Source of the DNA: an uncultured Chlorobiaceae bacterium
GTDB taxonomy: Bacteria; Bacteroidota; Chlorobiia; Chlorobiales; Chlorobiaceae
Direction of reading: 5' to 3'
Assembly: GCA_903851385.1 (NCBI GenBank)
Contig: CAINOC010000007.1
Span: 1 to 56,860, forward strand
Length of the DNA: 56,860 nt
The notes under the pieces were generated by a model. That model saw nothing but the letters and a program-made list of their open reading frames with translations, was not told the origin of the DNA and made no database searches. Positions 1 to 10,600 of the stretch are shown in pieces (the first letter of the stretch is position 1; the number at the start of each line of letters is the position of its first letter). The position numbers and the translations under genes were made by a program.

Positions 1-276
1 GACGTACAATTCAGTCGTTTGCTCTTGGGAAATCCTGATAAACGCAAAAACATCTCTGCCGGGTCAAAAACAAACAGCTTTTGATCTTGATGGGGTTGTA
101 AGATTTTCAAAAAACAAAGGTTTTCTGTCAGGCACTAATTAGAGAAAGGTTTCAAAACTATTTTGAAACTATCGATAGTAAAAAGCTTAACACCTGTCAA
201 GACGGGTACATAAAGCTATAGGACAGCAGAAAAGAGAGTATTAGTCTTTATTCTGAAATAGGTTAATAACAGGAGA
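1..276. other. intergenic leader, no gene seen
   Basis: No open frame with coding character was found on either strand. The part nearest the first gene is AT-rich and ends in an AGGAG ribosome-binding site at 271-275. It presumably holds the promoter of the secreted protein that follows, but I could not pick convincing -35/-10 boxes. Confidence 0.5.
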
Positions 277-282
277 ATGACG

Positions 283-999
283 ATGAAAACAAATATGCTG
301 ATAGTTTCAGGAATTGCAGGAATCCTCATTGGTCTTTCCGCTCCAGATGTTAAGGCTGATCTCCATCTACGCTTGGGCGATATTCGTATCGATGCAGGAG
401 ACAGGCCAAGATTTGTTATTGACACCCGGCCGAGCTTTATCTATCTGGAAGATCAGGGCTTTTCAGTATCAATAAACAGCCCTTATGATATTGTTTTCTA
501 CGATGATATGTATTACCTCTATCGGGAAGGTGGTTGGTATCGTTCTTCTGACTATGGTGGCCCATGGGTTGTTATAGAGGAGTATGATCTTCCTCATATC
601 ATAAGACGACATCGTTGGGAGGATTTAAGAAGATATCGTGATATTGAGTACCGCAGGCATGATCACAGCTATTGGGAAGAGAGAGATCGGCGCGAAAGGG
701 AAAGATATAGAGATAGGGACAGAGAAAAAGAAAGGGAGCGATTCATCGATAATCGTCCCAGAGTTAATCCTGATCAACGCAGCGAAGACAACAGAGGCAG
801 TAATCGAGATCAGCGCAATGAGGGCAATCGGTTGTTCGAAGGAAATAATCGTGGGAACGATAACAGGAAGGCTCCGGATCAACCCAAGGCTCCTAACGTC
901 ATAAAGGCTCAAGATCAACCCAAGAAGGACGACAGCAAAAAAGGTACAGGTCAGCCTAAAAAGGATGGTAAAGACAAGAATACAAATCAGCCAAGATAA
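283..999 (+). CDS. secreted protein with highly charged repetitive tail, unknown function
   Basis: The protein has an N-terminal signal peptide (hydrophobic core roughly residues 4-22, cleavage probably near VKA-D), a compact part to about residue 115 rich in aromatic residues (YYLYREGGWYRSSDYGGPW), and then a long Arg/Glu/Asp-rich, later Lys/Pro/Gln-rich, low-complexity tail. The aromatic WYxSxxxxGPW pattern occurs in small periplasmic proteins of many Gram-negatives whose role is not known. Two ATGs are available at 277 and 283; the AGGAG at 271-275 is only one base from the first but seven from the second, so 283 is preferred. The tail is probably disordered. A strong hairpin terminator follows at 1033-1071. 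Confidence 0.75.
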   Translation: MKTNMLIVSGIAGILIGLSAPDVKADLHLRLGDIRIDAGDRPRFVIDTRPSFIYLEDQGFSVSINSPYDIVFYDDMYYLYREGGWYRSSDYGGPWVVIEEYDLPHIIRRHRWEDLRRYRDIEYRRHDHSYWEERDRRERERYRDRDREKERERFIDNRPRVNPDQRSEDNRGSNRDQRNEGNRLFEGNNRGNDNRKAPDQPKAPNVIKAQDQPKKDDSKKGTGQPKKDGKDKNTNQPR

Positions 1000-1032
1000 C
1001 GGAAAACGTTACAAATAGTGATGTGTTGCAAA

Positions 1033-1071
1033 AACACCGGTAAGCGATTAATTGGATTGCTTACCGGTGTT
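1033..1071 (+). terminator. 13-bp perfect hairpin terminator
   Basis: Arms aacaccggtaagc (1033-1045) and gcttaccggtgtt (1059-1071) pair perfectly around a 13-base loop. A-rich sequence on one side and T-rich on the other allow it to stop transcription in both directions, which suits the convergent genes either side. Confidence 0.75.
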
Positions 1072-1132
1072 TCTGTTCTGCTCCATTGTGCTGCATCGTG
1101 TCTCGCCCATCGAAAAGTCTAAGGGTATTGCT

Positions 1133-1561
1133 TCACTCTCCTTCATAATCTGCCCAATTATTTGGCGTTTCATACCAGCGGAGCTGCTTGAGCGTGACGC
1201 CTTCAGGCAAATGATGCCGAATCTGATTGAAAGCCCATTTGGCGAGGCATTCGGCTGTCGGTGGCTCATCGGTAATAAGCACCCGTGAGTTGCGCTTTGT
1301 GATAAAGTCAAGATCTTCAAAATCATTCTTCCATACTGCAAAGCCGTGGTCAAGCTTGTCGTGGATATGCTCAAGCATGATCTCTTTCAAAAATTTGAAA
1401 TCCATCACCATTCCTTCCTCGCTATCCCCATTGCGCGTTATCGTATTGCCCTCTACCGTTGCAACAATAACACCACGATGACCATGAAGCTGATTGCAGA
1501 ACGAAAAGCTGTTGGGGAGTGTATGGCCGTAATCAATCTCTATTTTTCGTGAAATGCGCAT
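1133..1561 (-). CDS. queD: 6-carboxytetrahydropterin synthase QueD (PTPS family)
   Basis: This is a 142-residue member of the 6-pyruvoyltetrahydropterin synthase fold. QueD converts 7,8-dihydroneopterin triphosphate to 6-carboxytetrahydropterin in the preQ0/queuosine route. The zinc ligands are visible as YGH (H13) and HGH (H26, H28), the catalytic Cys as C22 in FCNQLHGH, and the usual Asp-His pair (LDHGF) and C-terminal Glu (WYETPNN) are present. An upstream GTG at 1615 would add 18 residues that are not family-like, so the ATG at 1561 is chosen; neither has a strong Shine-Dalgarno. The size is right for QueD and no other queuosine genes are in the window. Confidence 0.88.
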   Translation of the reverse strand: MRISRKIEIDYGHTLPNSFSFCNQLHGHRGVIVATVEGNTITRNGDSEEGMVMDFKFLKEIMLEHIHDKLDHGFAVWKNDFEDLDFITKRNSRVLITDEPPTAECLAKWAFNQIRHHLPEGVTLKQLRWYETPNNWADYEGE

Positions 1562-2003
1562 AACGTTCAATCGTATTGTCTTTACCGGGTTCTCTATTGA
1601 TTGCAAAGTGTACACAAAAAATTACTTTTTCGCGAATGTGTGGGTTTCTGTTCGTGAGATAATCGGAAGATTTCAGTATTCCATTTACGGATTAATATTT
1701 TTATTAGCCGTATTATGAGCGTATCAATTACATTGCTAATGATATTCGTAACAACCGAAGCAAATTGGTCGCTAATATCCTGAAAATAAACTTATAGGTT
1801 GATTATGACGAAGCTGGTTCGTATAATGACTGATGATGTCACAGGAGAAGGGTTATATGCAGTTCGTTCTCTGAACGAAACTGTTGACGAGTTTGAATCT
1901 CTACGGGTCATATTCCCCGCCGCTTGCGGCGAAAGTTAAAATTTCTAAAAACAGATACCCCGCTGCTTGCGGCGGGGAGTTTCATTATCTGGAGATCTAA
2001 ACG
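1562..2003. other. intergenic region with small ORF and hairpin repeats
   Basis: The left part (1562-1800) shows no coding signal. A 44-codon frame at 1805-1939 on the plus strand (starting MTKLVRIMTDDV) runs into the first of two GC-rich hairpin repeats. It lacks a recognisable family and may be chance or a gene remnant. The repeats and the ribosome-binding site of the next gene (GGAG, 1991-1994) fill the rest. Confidence 0.4.
1912..1980. repeat. two REP-like hairpin repeats (CGCTTGCGGCG)
   Basis: Two copies of a GC-rich palindromic unit, the first at about 1913-1931 (ccccgccgcttgcggcg) and the second at about 1957-1978 (ccccgctgcttgcggcgggg), lie in an AT-rich setting just upstream of the XRE gene. 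Each folds into a short CCCCGC/GCGGGG stem with a TTG-containing loop. They look like short extragenic palindromes, or could act as an attenuator or operator for the downstream gene. Confidence 0.6.
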
Positions 2004-2411
2004 ATGGCCCTTAAAGATCTGAAACAAAAAATTGACAAGGTTGTTTCACGGCAGCCTTCACGGTGGATGGAAAAAGCGTTATGGGATAAGGCCAATGAGG
2101 CTTGGCTTGACCGATCTGCCGATATTGCCTTGCGAATTCTGGGCACGTTACAGGCAAATTGTATTTCACAAAAAGACCTTGCTGAAAAAATAGGTGTCAG
2201 TCCTCAGCAGGTAAACAAAATTCTCAAGGGAAATGAAAACCTTACACTTGAAACCATTGCAAAAATTGAGGCTGCACTTGGGATTGTGCTGTTCTTAATT
2301 CCAGAGAGTATTCCTGATACCAAAGCAGGGTCAAGCAAAAAACAGGTGCTCAATAAATCCGCATCGAAAAAGAGTGCGACAAACACATTAAAAGCTGTTC
2401 ACCCAGTTTGA
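2004..2411 (+). CDS. XRE-family helix-turn-helix protein, HigA-like antitoxin type
   Basis: A 135-residue protein with a clear XRE helix-turn-helix at about residues 53-95 (QKDLAEKIGVSPQQVNKILKG, then a conserved LTLETIAKIEAALG). The N-terminal 50 residues (SRWMEKALWDKANEAWLDR) are typical of HigA-like antitoxins, and the C-terminus is a basic Lys/Ser tail. GGAG at 1991-1994 gives a good start context. No toxin frame is intact on either side: upstream there is only a 44-codon frame, and downstream 185 bases show nothing. It could be an orphan antitoxin or a stand-alone regulator. Confidence 0.75.
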   Translation: MALKDLKQKIDKVVSRQPSRWMEKALWDKANEAWLDRSADIALRILGTLQANCISQKDLAEKIGVSPQQVNKILKGNENLTLETIAKIEAALGIVLFLIPESIPDTKAGSSKKQVLNKSASKKSATNTLKAVHPV

Positions 2412-2596
2412 AACAGTCTTGATATTCCTAAGGTCTGATAATGATATGATCAAGGATATTGACAAGGAGCTGAACGTTATTTCATAACATCAAACCCTGT
2501 GGGGAGTTAAAAATTATTTCTGTATGTTTATTTTATAAAATTCTTCATGAATTGAGTGGTACATATTTCCAATAATATTCATACAACATATCAGCT

Positions 2597-2821
2597 ATGG
2601 CAGACAACAACGGCATTTTTTCCGACCTCTTCAATGCAGTCGGCACTCCAATCCAGAATGTAGCAGACCTTGTGGGTGACGGTTTCAACGCAGCCACTTC
2701 GATCGCCCAGACCCTGTTCAATCTCTTCGGAACGATCGTAACCAGCACGGCAAACACCGCCATTCAGATTATCCAAGGTGTTGCAACAGGCATCTCATCG
2801 GCTATCACCCCGAAAAAGTAA
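2597..2821 (+). CDS. probable chlorosome envelope protein, CsmB/CsmF-like
   Basis: A 74-residue small hydrophobic protein, alternating apolar helix-forming stretches rich in Ala, Thr, Ile, Asn and Gln and ending in SSAITPKK. Length, composition and the terminal Pro-Lys-Lys are what I recall of the CsmB/CsmF group of chlorosome envelope proteins, which sit in the lipid monolayer around the bacteriochlorophyll aggregates in green sulfur bacteria. There is no signal peptide and no cysteine. The ribosome-binding site is weak. It is monocistronic, closed by a terminator at 2838-2875. The exact Csm subfamily cannot be settled without alignment. Confidence 0.6.
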   Translation: MADNNGIFSDLFNAVGTPIQNVADLVGDGFNAATSIAQTLFNLFGTIVTSTANTAIQIIQGVATGISSAITPKK

Positions 2822-2837
2822 CCATTTCGCTCTTCAT

Positions 2838-2875
2838 AAAAGCCACCTTACACCATGCGGTATAAGGTGGCTTTA
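2838..2875. terminator. bidirectional hairpin terminator
   Basis: aaagccaccttacacc and ggtataaggtggcttt pair with one mismatch around a 4-base loop. The hairpin sits exactly between two converging genes, with A residues on the left and T residues on the right, so it can serve both. Confidence 0.75.
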
Positions 2876-2883
2876 TGTTTCCA

Positions 2884-4572
2884 TTAAAATTGCTTTACTG
2901 CCTGCACAAAAATCATAGGGCTGTTTTCTGGAGTGCTTTCCCCTTGGACTTTCCATGCGCATGTTGCTTGAAGGGAATAGTTGTTTGCATCCAGCCATCT
3001 AACTCCGATTCCCGCTCCAGTAAGGTTTCGGGTGTTTGTCCCTGCATCTGGTAAGGGGTTGGCATGAAGCTCAGCATACCCATGGTCAGCAAAAGCTATT
3101 GCCTGCACTTTGCCGGGAAGTTCTCCGATGCGTCCAAACTGGTAGCGAAATTCTACCGTTGCGATAACACCTTTATCGGCGTATGATTCGCCGGTCTGCC
3201 ATGCCCTTATTGCGCCGGGGCCACCAAGGGAAAGCTGTTCTGAACTATTCAGGTTTTTACCGCTCCATTGACCATAACAACTCATATACAGCGACAACCC
3301 ATTCTGGATGGTCTGGGTTCGGGCCATACTCAGGTTAAGCTTGGAATAATTGCCATTGGTATGCAATCCGCTTGATGACTGGTCAGTCAAGAGTGTTTCC
3401 GGGTCAGTGATGTCTAAACTTCCGCCAGTAAGCCCAAATGAGAACGAGGTGGAGCCACCACCCGAAAATCTATCCATCTGTAAGCCGGCAAGGCCGAGTT
3501 GCCAGGAAGCTGTGCGACGTTGATTTCTGGATAGCGGGTTTTCAATCCGGTCATCCAGTAGTTTGCCTTCCCCGGCAACTGTCGCATTCATGATAAGGTT
3601 TCTCCGGCGTATGAGCGGATGGATAATGGAAAGACTAAGGTTTTGGGCATTGCCATCAGCGTTCAATGTTTTAAATGAACCACCCAGCTTATAGGTGACA
3701 AAGTTGTAGTCCACACTAATCTTTGTACCGTATGACATTACCGGTATCGTAAAGTTTGCCCGAGTATTCTTAACCTCTCCGGTTGTCGAACTCTGCAGAT
3801 GCAGTGTCAACTGATCTCCAAGGTGAAGAGGGGAGTAGAGATCGAGCGTGCCGCCTGCCCGATTATTTCCTGTAGCATCGTTTCCGTAGTTGTCCATGTC
3901 GAGAGCAAAACTGTAGGGCTGGCCTTCGGTGACTTCAAGAGTTGCTTTTGTTGTGCCGGGTGTTGAGCCCGGTTCCAGCATGATTCGCGAAGAGATATTT
4001 GGCAGTTCGTTGATTCTCATGACCATTGAGGTTAAAGATCCATCTTCTACCGGTCTGCCCGCAGGAAGATGGCTGGCATAGCTTTTCAGGAGGCTTACCG
4101 GTGTTCTTGTTTTCACTGGAACGGTTACAATCTCTATGGTGTCCAGTAAGCCTTCAACAACTTCAATGACAAGAGGCATTCCTGGTTTTATCGATTGAGG
4201 AGGGAAAAATACAGAAGCAAGAAAACACCCTCTGTCGCGGTATTTGTTGGTGATTACGGCAGTTGCTGCATTCAGTTCTGTAAGTGTCATCTCTTTTCCA
4301 ATGGAGCCTGACATAAGCGCTGTAAGCTCACTGCTGGAAAACAGAGTGTTGCCGGTAAAAATAAAACCTGACACCATTACCCTTGTTCCATCCCGAGCCG
4401 GCACTTTAGGCGAAAGTGGTTTTTGAAGCGGAGGTATAGTCTGCTGGGGGCTAAAAGAAGTTGGCGGAGTATTCTCTTTGAGAAGTCGTCCGGCATCAGG
4501 AAGCTCAGCGGCAAGAGCAGCACTTCCGAGAAAGGGTGAGATGAATAAGAGGATTTTCAACGATGCCGACAT
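2884..4572 (-). CDS. TpsB outer-membrane transporter of a two-partner secretion system (FhaC/ShlB family)
   Basis: A 562-residue protein with a signal peptide, a proline-rich linker, a POTRA domain at about residues 60-145 (VSGFIFTGNTLFSSSEL ... VIEVVEGLLDTIEI) and a C-terminal 16-strand-type barrel ending in FVQAVKQF, the terminal Phe expected for outer-membrane insertion. FhaC/ShlB proteins recognise the TPS domain of their partner and export it across the outer membrane. The start at 4572 has GGAG seven bases upstream; an ATG at 4584 is the alternative. It follows its substrate gene by about 30 bases, so the two form an operon transcribed leftward. Confidence 0.88.
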   Translation of the reverse strand: MSASLKILLFISPFLGSAALAAELPDAGRLLKENTPPTSFSPQQTIPPLQKPLSPKVPARDGTRVMVSGFIFTGNTLFSSSELTALMSGSIGKEMTLTELNAATAVITNKYRDRGCFLASVFFPPQSIKPGMPLVIEVVEGLLDTIEIVTVPVKTRTPVSLLKSYASHLPAGRPVEDGSLTSMVMRINELPNISSRIMLEPGSTPGTTKATLEVTEGQPYSFALDMDNYGNDATGNNRAGGTLDLYSPLHLGDQLTLHLQSSTTGEVKNTRANFTIPVMSYGTKISVDYNFVTYKLGGSFKTLNADGNAQNLSLSIIHPLIRRRNLIMNATVAGEGKLLDDRIENPLSRNQRRTASWQLGLAGLQMDRFSGGGSTSFSFGLTGGSLDITDPETLLTDQSSSGLHTNGNYSKLNLSMARTQTIQNGLSLYMSCYGQWSGKNLNSSEQLSLGGPGAIRAWQTGESYADKGVIATVEFRYQFGRIGELPGKVQAIAFADHGYAELHANPLPDAGTNTRNLTGAGIGVRWLDANNYSLQATCAWKVQGESTPENSPMIFVQAVKQF

Positions 4573-4605
4573 GGAAGACTCCATTAAATCAAGTTATTCA
4601 GTCTG

Positions 4606-7600
4606 TTATCCAACGTTCACAAACACTACTGTCCGTGCTTCACCGCCAAACTGGTCTTTGGCTATAAGTTCCACCTGATACTTTCCTTTTGCATCTTGAG
4701 GAGGGGTGCCGCTTAAGACTTTTTGTTTTGGGTCGAATGACATCCAGGAAGGAATTGAAGAGCCGTTGACCAGGCGTACCTCTATAGAAATTACAGCTTC
4801 TGGATTGTTGTGTTTGAATGTGCCTTGTGGAATAGGCAGAATGAAAAATGCCATTGCAGGCTCATGTGCCTCTATGGTTGAAACGGCAAAGAAATCATGA
4901 GCAGCCGACGCCCGGTCAGGTTTTAGAGTTTGAGATGATTCTCCGGATGACCATTTGCTGTTTGGGTTAACCGGCAAATCGAGGGTAGTAATTACCGGTG
5001 GAGTGTTTATGGTCATTGAGGTTCTGAAAAACTCTTTGCTGTTACCTGTATTGTCTCCATCATGACTCGCCTGCTGTTGTATGGCATGGATCTTACTGGT
5101 AGTGTTGTTTTCCGCAGTTACAGTGGTTGAAAGCGTGAGCATGCTCTTGTTAATGGTCAGGTTTGCATCATTGAAACTGATCTTGTAATTGCTGTTTCCG
5201 AGCGTCCCTTGATTGATTGCATAGGTTCCAGCGTTTTCACCATCTGTCCGCTCAAGTGCACCGCTGAAGCTGTCGCCAGGTATGAGTCCTCGTCCGGTGC
5301 TTAAGGAGTTGGATTGCCAGGTGAGAATCGGATCACTCTCCCCATAGCTCTTGCTTTTTGCATCGGCAGAAATGATAATCGGTCGCTGGGTGATTGAAAA
5401 GGCATTGTTATCGGTGGCAAAAGTGACTGCATAGTTACCAGCCTTGTTGCCGGAACCGAGGCTGATATCATAACTGCCGACACTGTCGCCAGCCTGCCGG
5501 GTTAGAGTGCCCGTAATATCGCTTAACTCATCACTCACCGTTACGCTGCCCAAAGTTCCGCTGGTGATGCTGACTGCCAGATTTGGATCAGGCTCACCGT
5601 AGATTTTGCTTTTTAATGTTGCATGCAGGGTAATTGGGCGCGCAGTGATGGTAAGATCTGCTGCGGTCAGGGAAATGAGATAGTTATTGTTATTCAGTGA
5701 ACCTTGATTAATTGCATAGGTTCCAACATTCTCACCGGCAGCTCGCCCTAGTGTGCCGCTGAAACTGTCACCGTCACCGTAAATCGCTCCTCGCCCGCTG
5801 CTTTTGGGTTCCGCGACCCAAGTCAGTTTTGGATCGGTGATGCTGTAGGTTTTGCTTTTATCATCAGCCGAAATGATAATCGGCCGCTGGGTGATTGAGA
5901 AAGCATTGTTATCATTGGCAAACGTAATGGCATAGTTGCCAGCCTTTGTGCCGGCACCGAGGTCGATATCGTAACTGCCGACACCGCTGCCGGTTTGCCG
6001 GGTCAGGGTGCCGGTAACGTCGCTCAATGCGTCATTTACTGTTACGCTGCCCAAAGACCCGCTCGATATAGCTACAGCCAGCTTGGGGTCATTTTCACCA
6101 TAGATTCTGCTTGTTGCCGTAGCTTGTAAAGTAATCGGACGCGGTTTGATAGTCAGGTTGCTGCCGTTATAGTTGATCGTATAATTGCTGTTGCCAAGCG
6201 ATCCCTGATTGATAGCGAAGGTGCCGATATTTTCACCTGCAGTTCGCCCGAGTGCGCCGCTGAAGCTGTCACCGGGTATCAGTCCCCGATTGCCTGTCTG
6301 GCTTTCAGCCAGCCAGTTCATTGTGTGATCAGCATCACCGTAGATTTTACTCATTGCATTGGCAGAAATGTTTATTGAGCGTTTATCAACAGTGTATCTG
6401 AGCCCGGTGCCGGCAGTAAAGGTCAACCCGATGCTGCTTGACAAACCGCCTCCGTAGTTGATGGTGTAACTGCCTGCGTTTGAAGCAGCTGTTGGCGCAC
6501 CGGTCACTATCATGGTGCCGGTCAAACCAATATTTCCGAGAGTATCTTCATTATCAGAGCTGCTCAGCGTATAACCAAACGTAGCTGTTGGCGCAGTTCC
6601 GTAAATGTTGCTGGCACTTCCACTGACGAGAGTGGGTGAAACGGATATAGCCCCTGCTGCAGAAGTGTAGATAAAGCCGTTTCCGGATTCACTCACCTCC
6701 TTTGGAGCGTAGTTGCTGTAGCTGGAGTTGTAGTGACGGAAGTCAGACGTTAATCCATCCTTGATGGTAGCGCCTGGGTTGCCCGAATAGACTAACCATC
6801 GAGCTGTTCCGAAAGTGTAGAGTATTCCTCCTTCGCTATTGTCGAAATCCCTGCCCGCAAGCACAATGCTGCTCCCGCTGGTTGCATTGGCCCCAAGAGT
6901 TCCCGAAGCAAGGGTAATGCCGGAGCCGGTTGTGAGCCCGTTATTTACGGCGCTGATTGTGCCTGCGGTGATATCGCGCAGGGTAATATCGCCGCTCTCC
7001 CTGTTTGTGTTGCCAGCTCCATCGCGCAGTTCAATGGTAACACTCCCATTGCCGGTATTGATACTTGAGCCTGCTCCCATGGTAATTACCGCACTGCCGT
7101 CAGCTCGGTAGGCATCCACCACGCCACTGTCTGTGGAGTCATTGGCTGTTAGCGTCAGGTTGCCGTTCCTGATGAAGATGCTGGCATTCATGAGAATGCT
7201 TCGCCCTGCATTCAGTGCAAGATTACCGCTATTTATACCCGGGTTGCTGCTGAAAATGTCCGAATTGACAGTGATGTCGTTGTTGGCTTTCAGTATCACA
7301 TTCTCACCGGAATTAAGCAGAGTGGTGATTTCATCAGGAGTGAAGGAGTTATCCATCCCGGGATTGGATGTGTATTTCTGCGTTACCGGGGCAGGTACAA
7401 AAATATCAACCCGGCCCGTGCTGTTCAACCATGCTGGAGAGCTCACAACAAAACAACCCTTCATATCCCCGACAGTGAGGGGCGTAATCTCTCCAGAACC
7501 CATTTGGTACTCTTTTGCTGAACCGGTCATACTGTTAAGCAAGGTCACAGTCCCGACACTACCCTTAACTCCATTTCCCCAGGTGACTGCCCCGGCATTG

Positions 7601-10600
7601 GTGGCTGAACCATTATCCCATAGCAGTGATGTAACAACGTAATTGCTGCTTGGCAGAACCGTTACGCTGCCAACCTGATTGCCTGTTCTGGAACCAACCA
7701 GACTGTTTGCTGTGCTGATTGCTCCAACCGTCCCTCCGAGTCCATCTCCCCAGGTTACCCCTCCAGCATTGACAGCACTGTTATTATCCCAGAATTTTGA
7801 ACTGACCACATAATTGCCGTTCGGGAGAGCAATCACATTATTCGATCTTAAATCATCTGACCCGGCGTAATCATTCTTTGTTGATCCAATAAGGCTGTTG
7901 GATCCACTGACTATGCCAGTCGTCCCACCACTGCCGTTCCCCCACGTTACAGCCCCTGCATCGGTAACGACACTATTGTCAGCATTGATCTTGTCCCAAT
8001 ATCCGGAAGAAGCAACATAATTGCCGTTTGTCAGGACTGTTATACTACGGCCAATACCATCATTTCCACTCGATCCAATCAGGCTGTTATCTGCCGATAT
8101 CTCTCCCTTCAACCTTGTGCCGCCTGCTTCGCCGTTACCCCAGCTAACAGCTCCTGCATCGCTGTTCCAGTTTGGTGAAGCAACAACATAATGACCGTTG
8201 GTCAGAGCAATTACCGAAGAGCCAATACCGTCAGTTGCTGACGAACCGACCAAGCTGTTATCCACGGATATCGTTCCAGTCAACCGTGTGCCGCCTGCTT
8301 CGCCGTTGCCCCAGGTCACCGCACCTGCACCGTTGTTCCAGTTTGGTGAGCCAACCACATAGTGGCCGTTGGATAGAGCAGTTACCAGAGAGCCTACTCT
8401 ATCATTGGGAAGCGATCCCATGAGACTGTTCGATGCATGTATAGTTCCGATGGTGCCCCCAAGTCCGTTTCCCCAGGTAACTGCTCCTGCATCAACGACT
8501 GTCCCGTTGTCCCAATATTTTGAGCTGACAGCATAATTACCGTTTCTCAGTGCTGTTACGTTATTTGAAGCAGTATCGTCGGATCCTATGTAATCATTTT
8601 TAGTTGATCCCACCAGACTGTTGAGCGCACTGACTACGCCAACAGTGCCTCCTCGCCCGTTTCCCCAGGTTACGGCCCCCGCGTTGGTGGCTGTCCCATT
8701 ATCCCATAACGCAGAGGTCACGACATAATTTCCATTACTCAGCGCAATAGTCGCCCCATTGCCGTACCCCACCTCATTACCCGTTTTAGAGCCTACCAGA
8801 CTGTTGTCAGCGCTTACCGCTCCAATTGTACCTCCGATCCCGTTACCCCACGTAACTGCTCCCGCATTGAGGGCTTTTCCATTGTCCCAATATCCTGAGC
8901 AAGCCACATAGTTTCCATTCGTCAGGGCAGTCACGTTATTTGAGTTAGCGTCACTGGTTCCTATGATGTCATTTTTAGTTGAGCCTATTAAACTATTGAT
9001 GGCAGAAACAGCTCCTGTTGTCCCTCCTCGCCCATCACACCATGTAACTGCTCCTGCATCCATAACAATGGTATTGTCGGCATTGACTTTATCCCAGTTT
9101 CCCGAACTGACCACATAATTTCCATTCGTCAAAACTGTGACATTAGTGCCAATAGCATCATTCGGGGAGGAGCCGACCAAACTGTTGACATCGGATATTG
9201 TGCCCGTCAATCGATTACCGACTGTTGCTCCATCACCCCATGATGCCGCGCCGGTATTGCTGTTCCAGTGAGGGGAGCTGACAACGTAGTTCCCGTTTGT
9301 TAAAGCTGTTATGGCACTTCCCACGCAATCATTTACAGAGGAGCCAACCAGACTGTTTATTGCCGACACATTTCCACTGAGACCTGTTGCGCCATCAATC
9401 CATGTAACAGCACCAGCGTTTGCCAGGCCAGAGCTGGACCAGTTTGTTGTTGATACAATAGCATTGTTATTCCCGGCAAGGGCGGTCACATTATTTCCTA
9501 CCATATCATTGGCAGTTGAACCAGTCAACATAGAGAGCAGTGTCCCATCCTGCCTGTAAAGGCGGACGGCCCCGGCATCAGTGGCAACAAAATCATCTGA
9601 AGGACTGGAAACGATAATATTGCCGTTTGCCAGTTCAATTATTTTTCCGGAGCCATGCTGGTTGCCAATCATGGGATTGGCATCGAGCAATGGAATAAGG
9701 GCGAAGGTTTGAGCAGTTGGATTAGTCTCAATGGTTATGTTTCGAGGGTCAAGCAGCAGTAGGCCGTTTTCGCCTTCGGGAGAGGCTGTGACTACATTTC
9801 CATCAAAAGAAAGCTTGTCATGGCTGGAAACCTCTACTTTACCGCCGTTTCCATAGTTTATTCCACCTTCAGCCTCGATAGTGCCTGAAAATGAGGTGGA
9901 CTGGTTCGACCAGAGCACTACCGTACCTCCGTTGCCCTTCGCAAGTGCATTGGCGGTCAGCTTGCTACTTGATGTTATGAGTGTGCTTGCTGCGTTAGCA
10001 AGGGTATTATCATTGCCCTGCCATCCACCGCCTATTAAGATTCTGCCGCCCCCGTTTACTCCATCTGTCTTGACTTTCGTACCGGCAAGGATTGTTTCCG
10101 GTGCAGTGATGCGTATTTCCCCACCCTGGAATGCACTCCCGCTTGCACTCAATGTTCCTGAGAGGTAGAGGCTTTTTCCAGCGCTGATGGAGATATATCC
10201 GCCATAGTCACCATCGGCAGAAATAGTGCTGGCTACGGTTTGTTCCATGCTCCCGGTAGCATGTATGAGGATATTGCCGCTCTCCCAGGAACCTGCATCA
10301 ATAAGATTATTAGCGCTGACCTTGATTTCCTTAGTGATTAGTTTGCCGGTGTTGATCATCGCTCCGGCAGCGCTTACATCAATCTTGTTTTCCGCCTCGA
10401 TAATTCCGCTGTTGATAATGGTGCCGGATTCTATTACGACGTTGCCATTTTTTTCAGTGATAGAGCCAGCTCTTACTTTGCCACTGTTGTTGACTACTGT
10501 GGAAAGCAGTGCATCGGCTGCTGTTGCAGTCATCACTACATTGCCGCCATTCGCCTCAATGATGCCGCTGTTTTTTATCTGGGCGTTATAGGTCGCCTCG

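Noticed and set aside
7400-9640. Periodic repeats that at first sight could suggest a CRISPR-like array
   Set aside because: The units are about 180-210 bases long, lie in one continuous reading frame and encode a repetitive protein.
6839-10591. Several long open frames antisense to the tpsA gene (for example 6839-7111, 7133-7642, 9881-10168, 10226-10591)
   Set aside because: They mirror the biased codon use of the Gly/Asn/Thr-rich repeat gene on the other strand, have no ribosome-binding sites and match no family.
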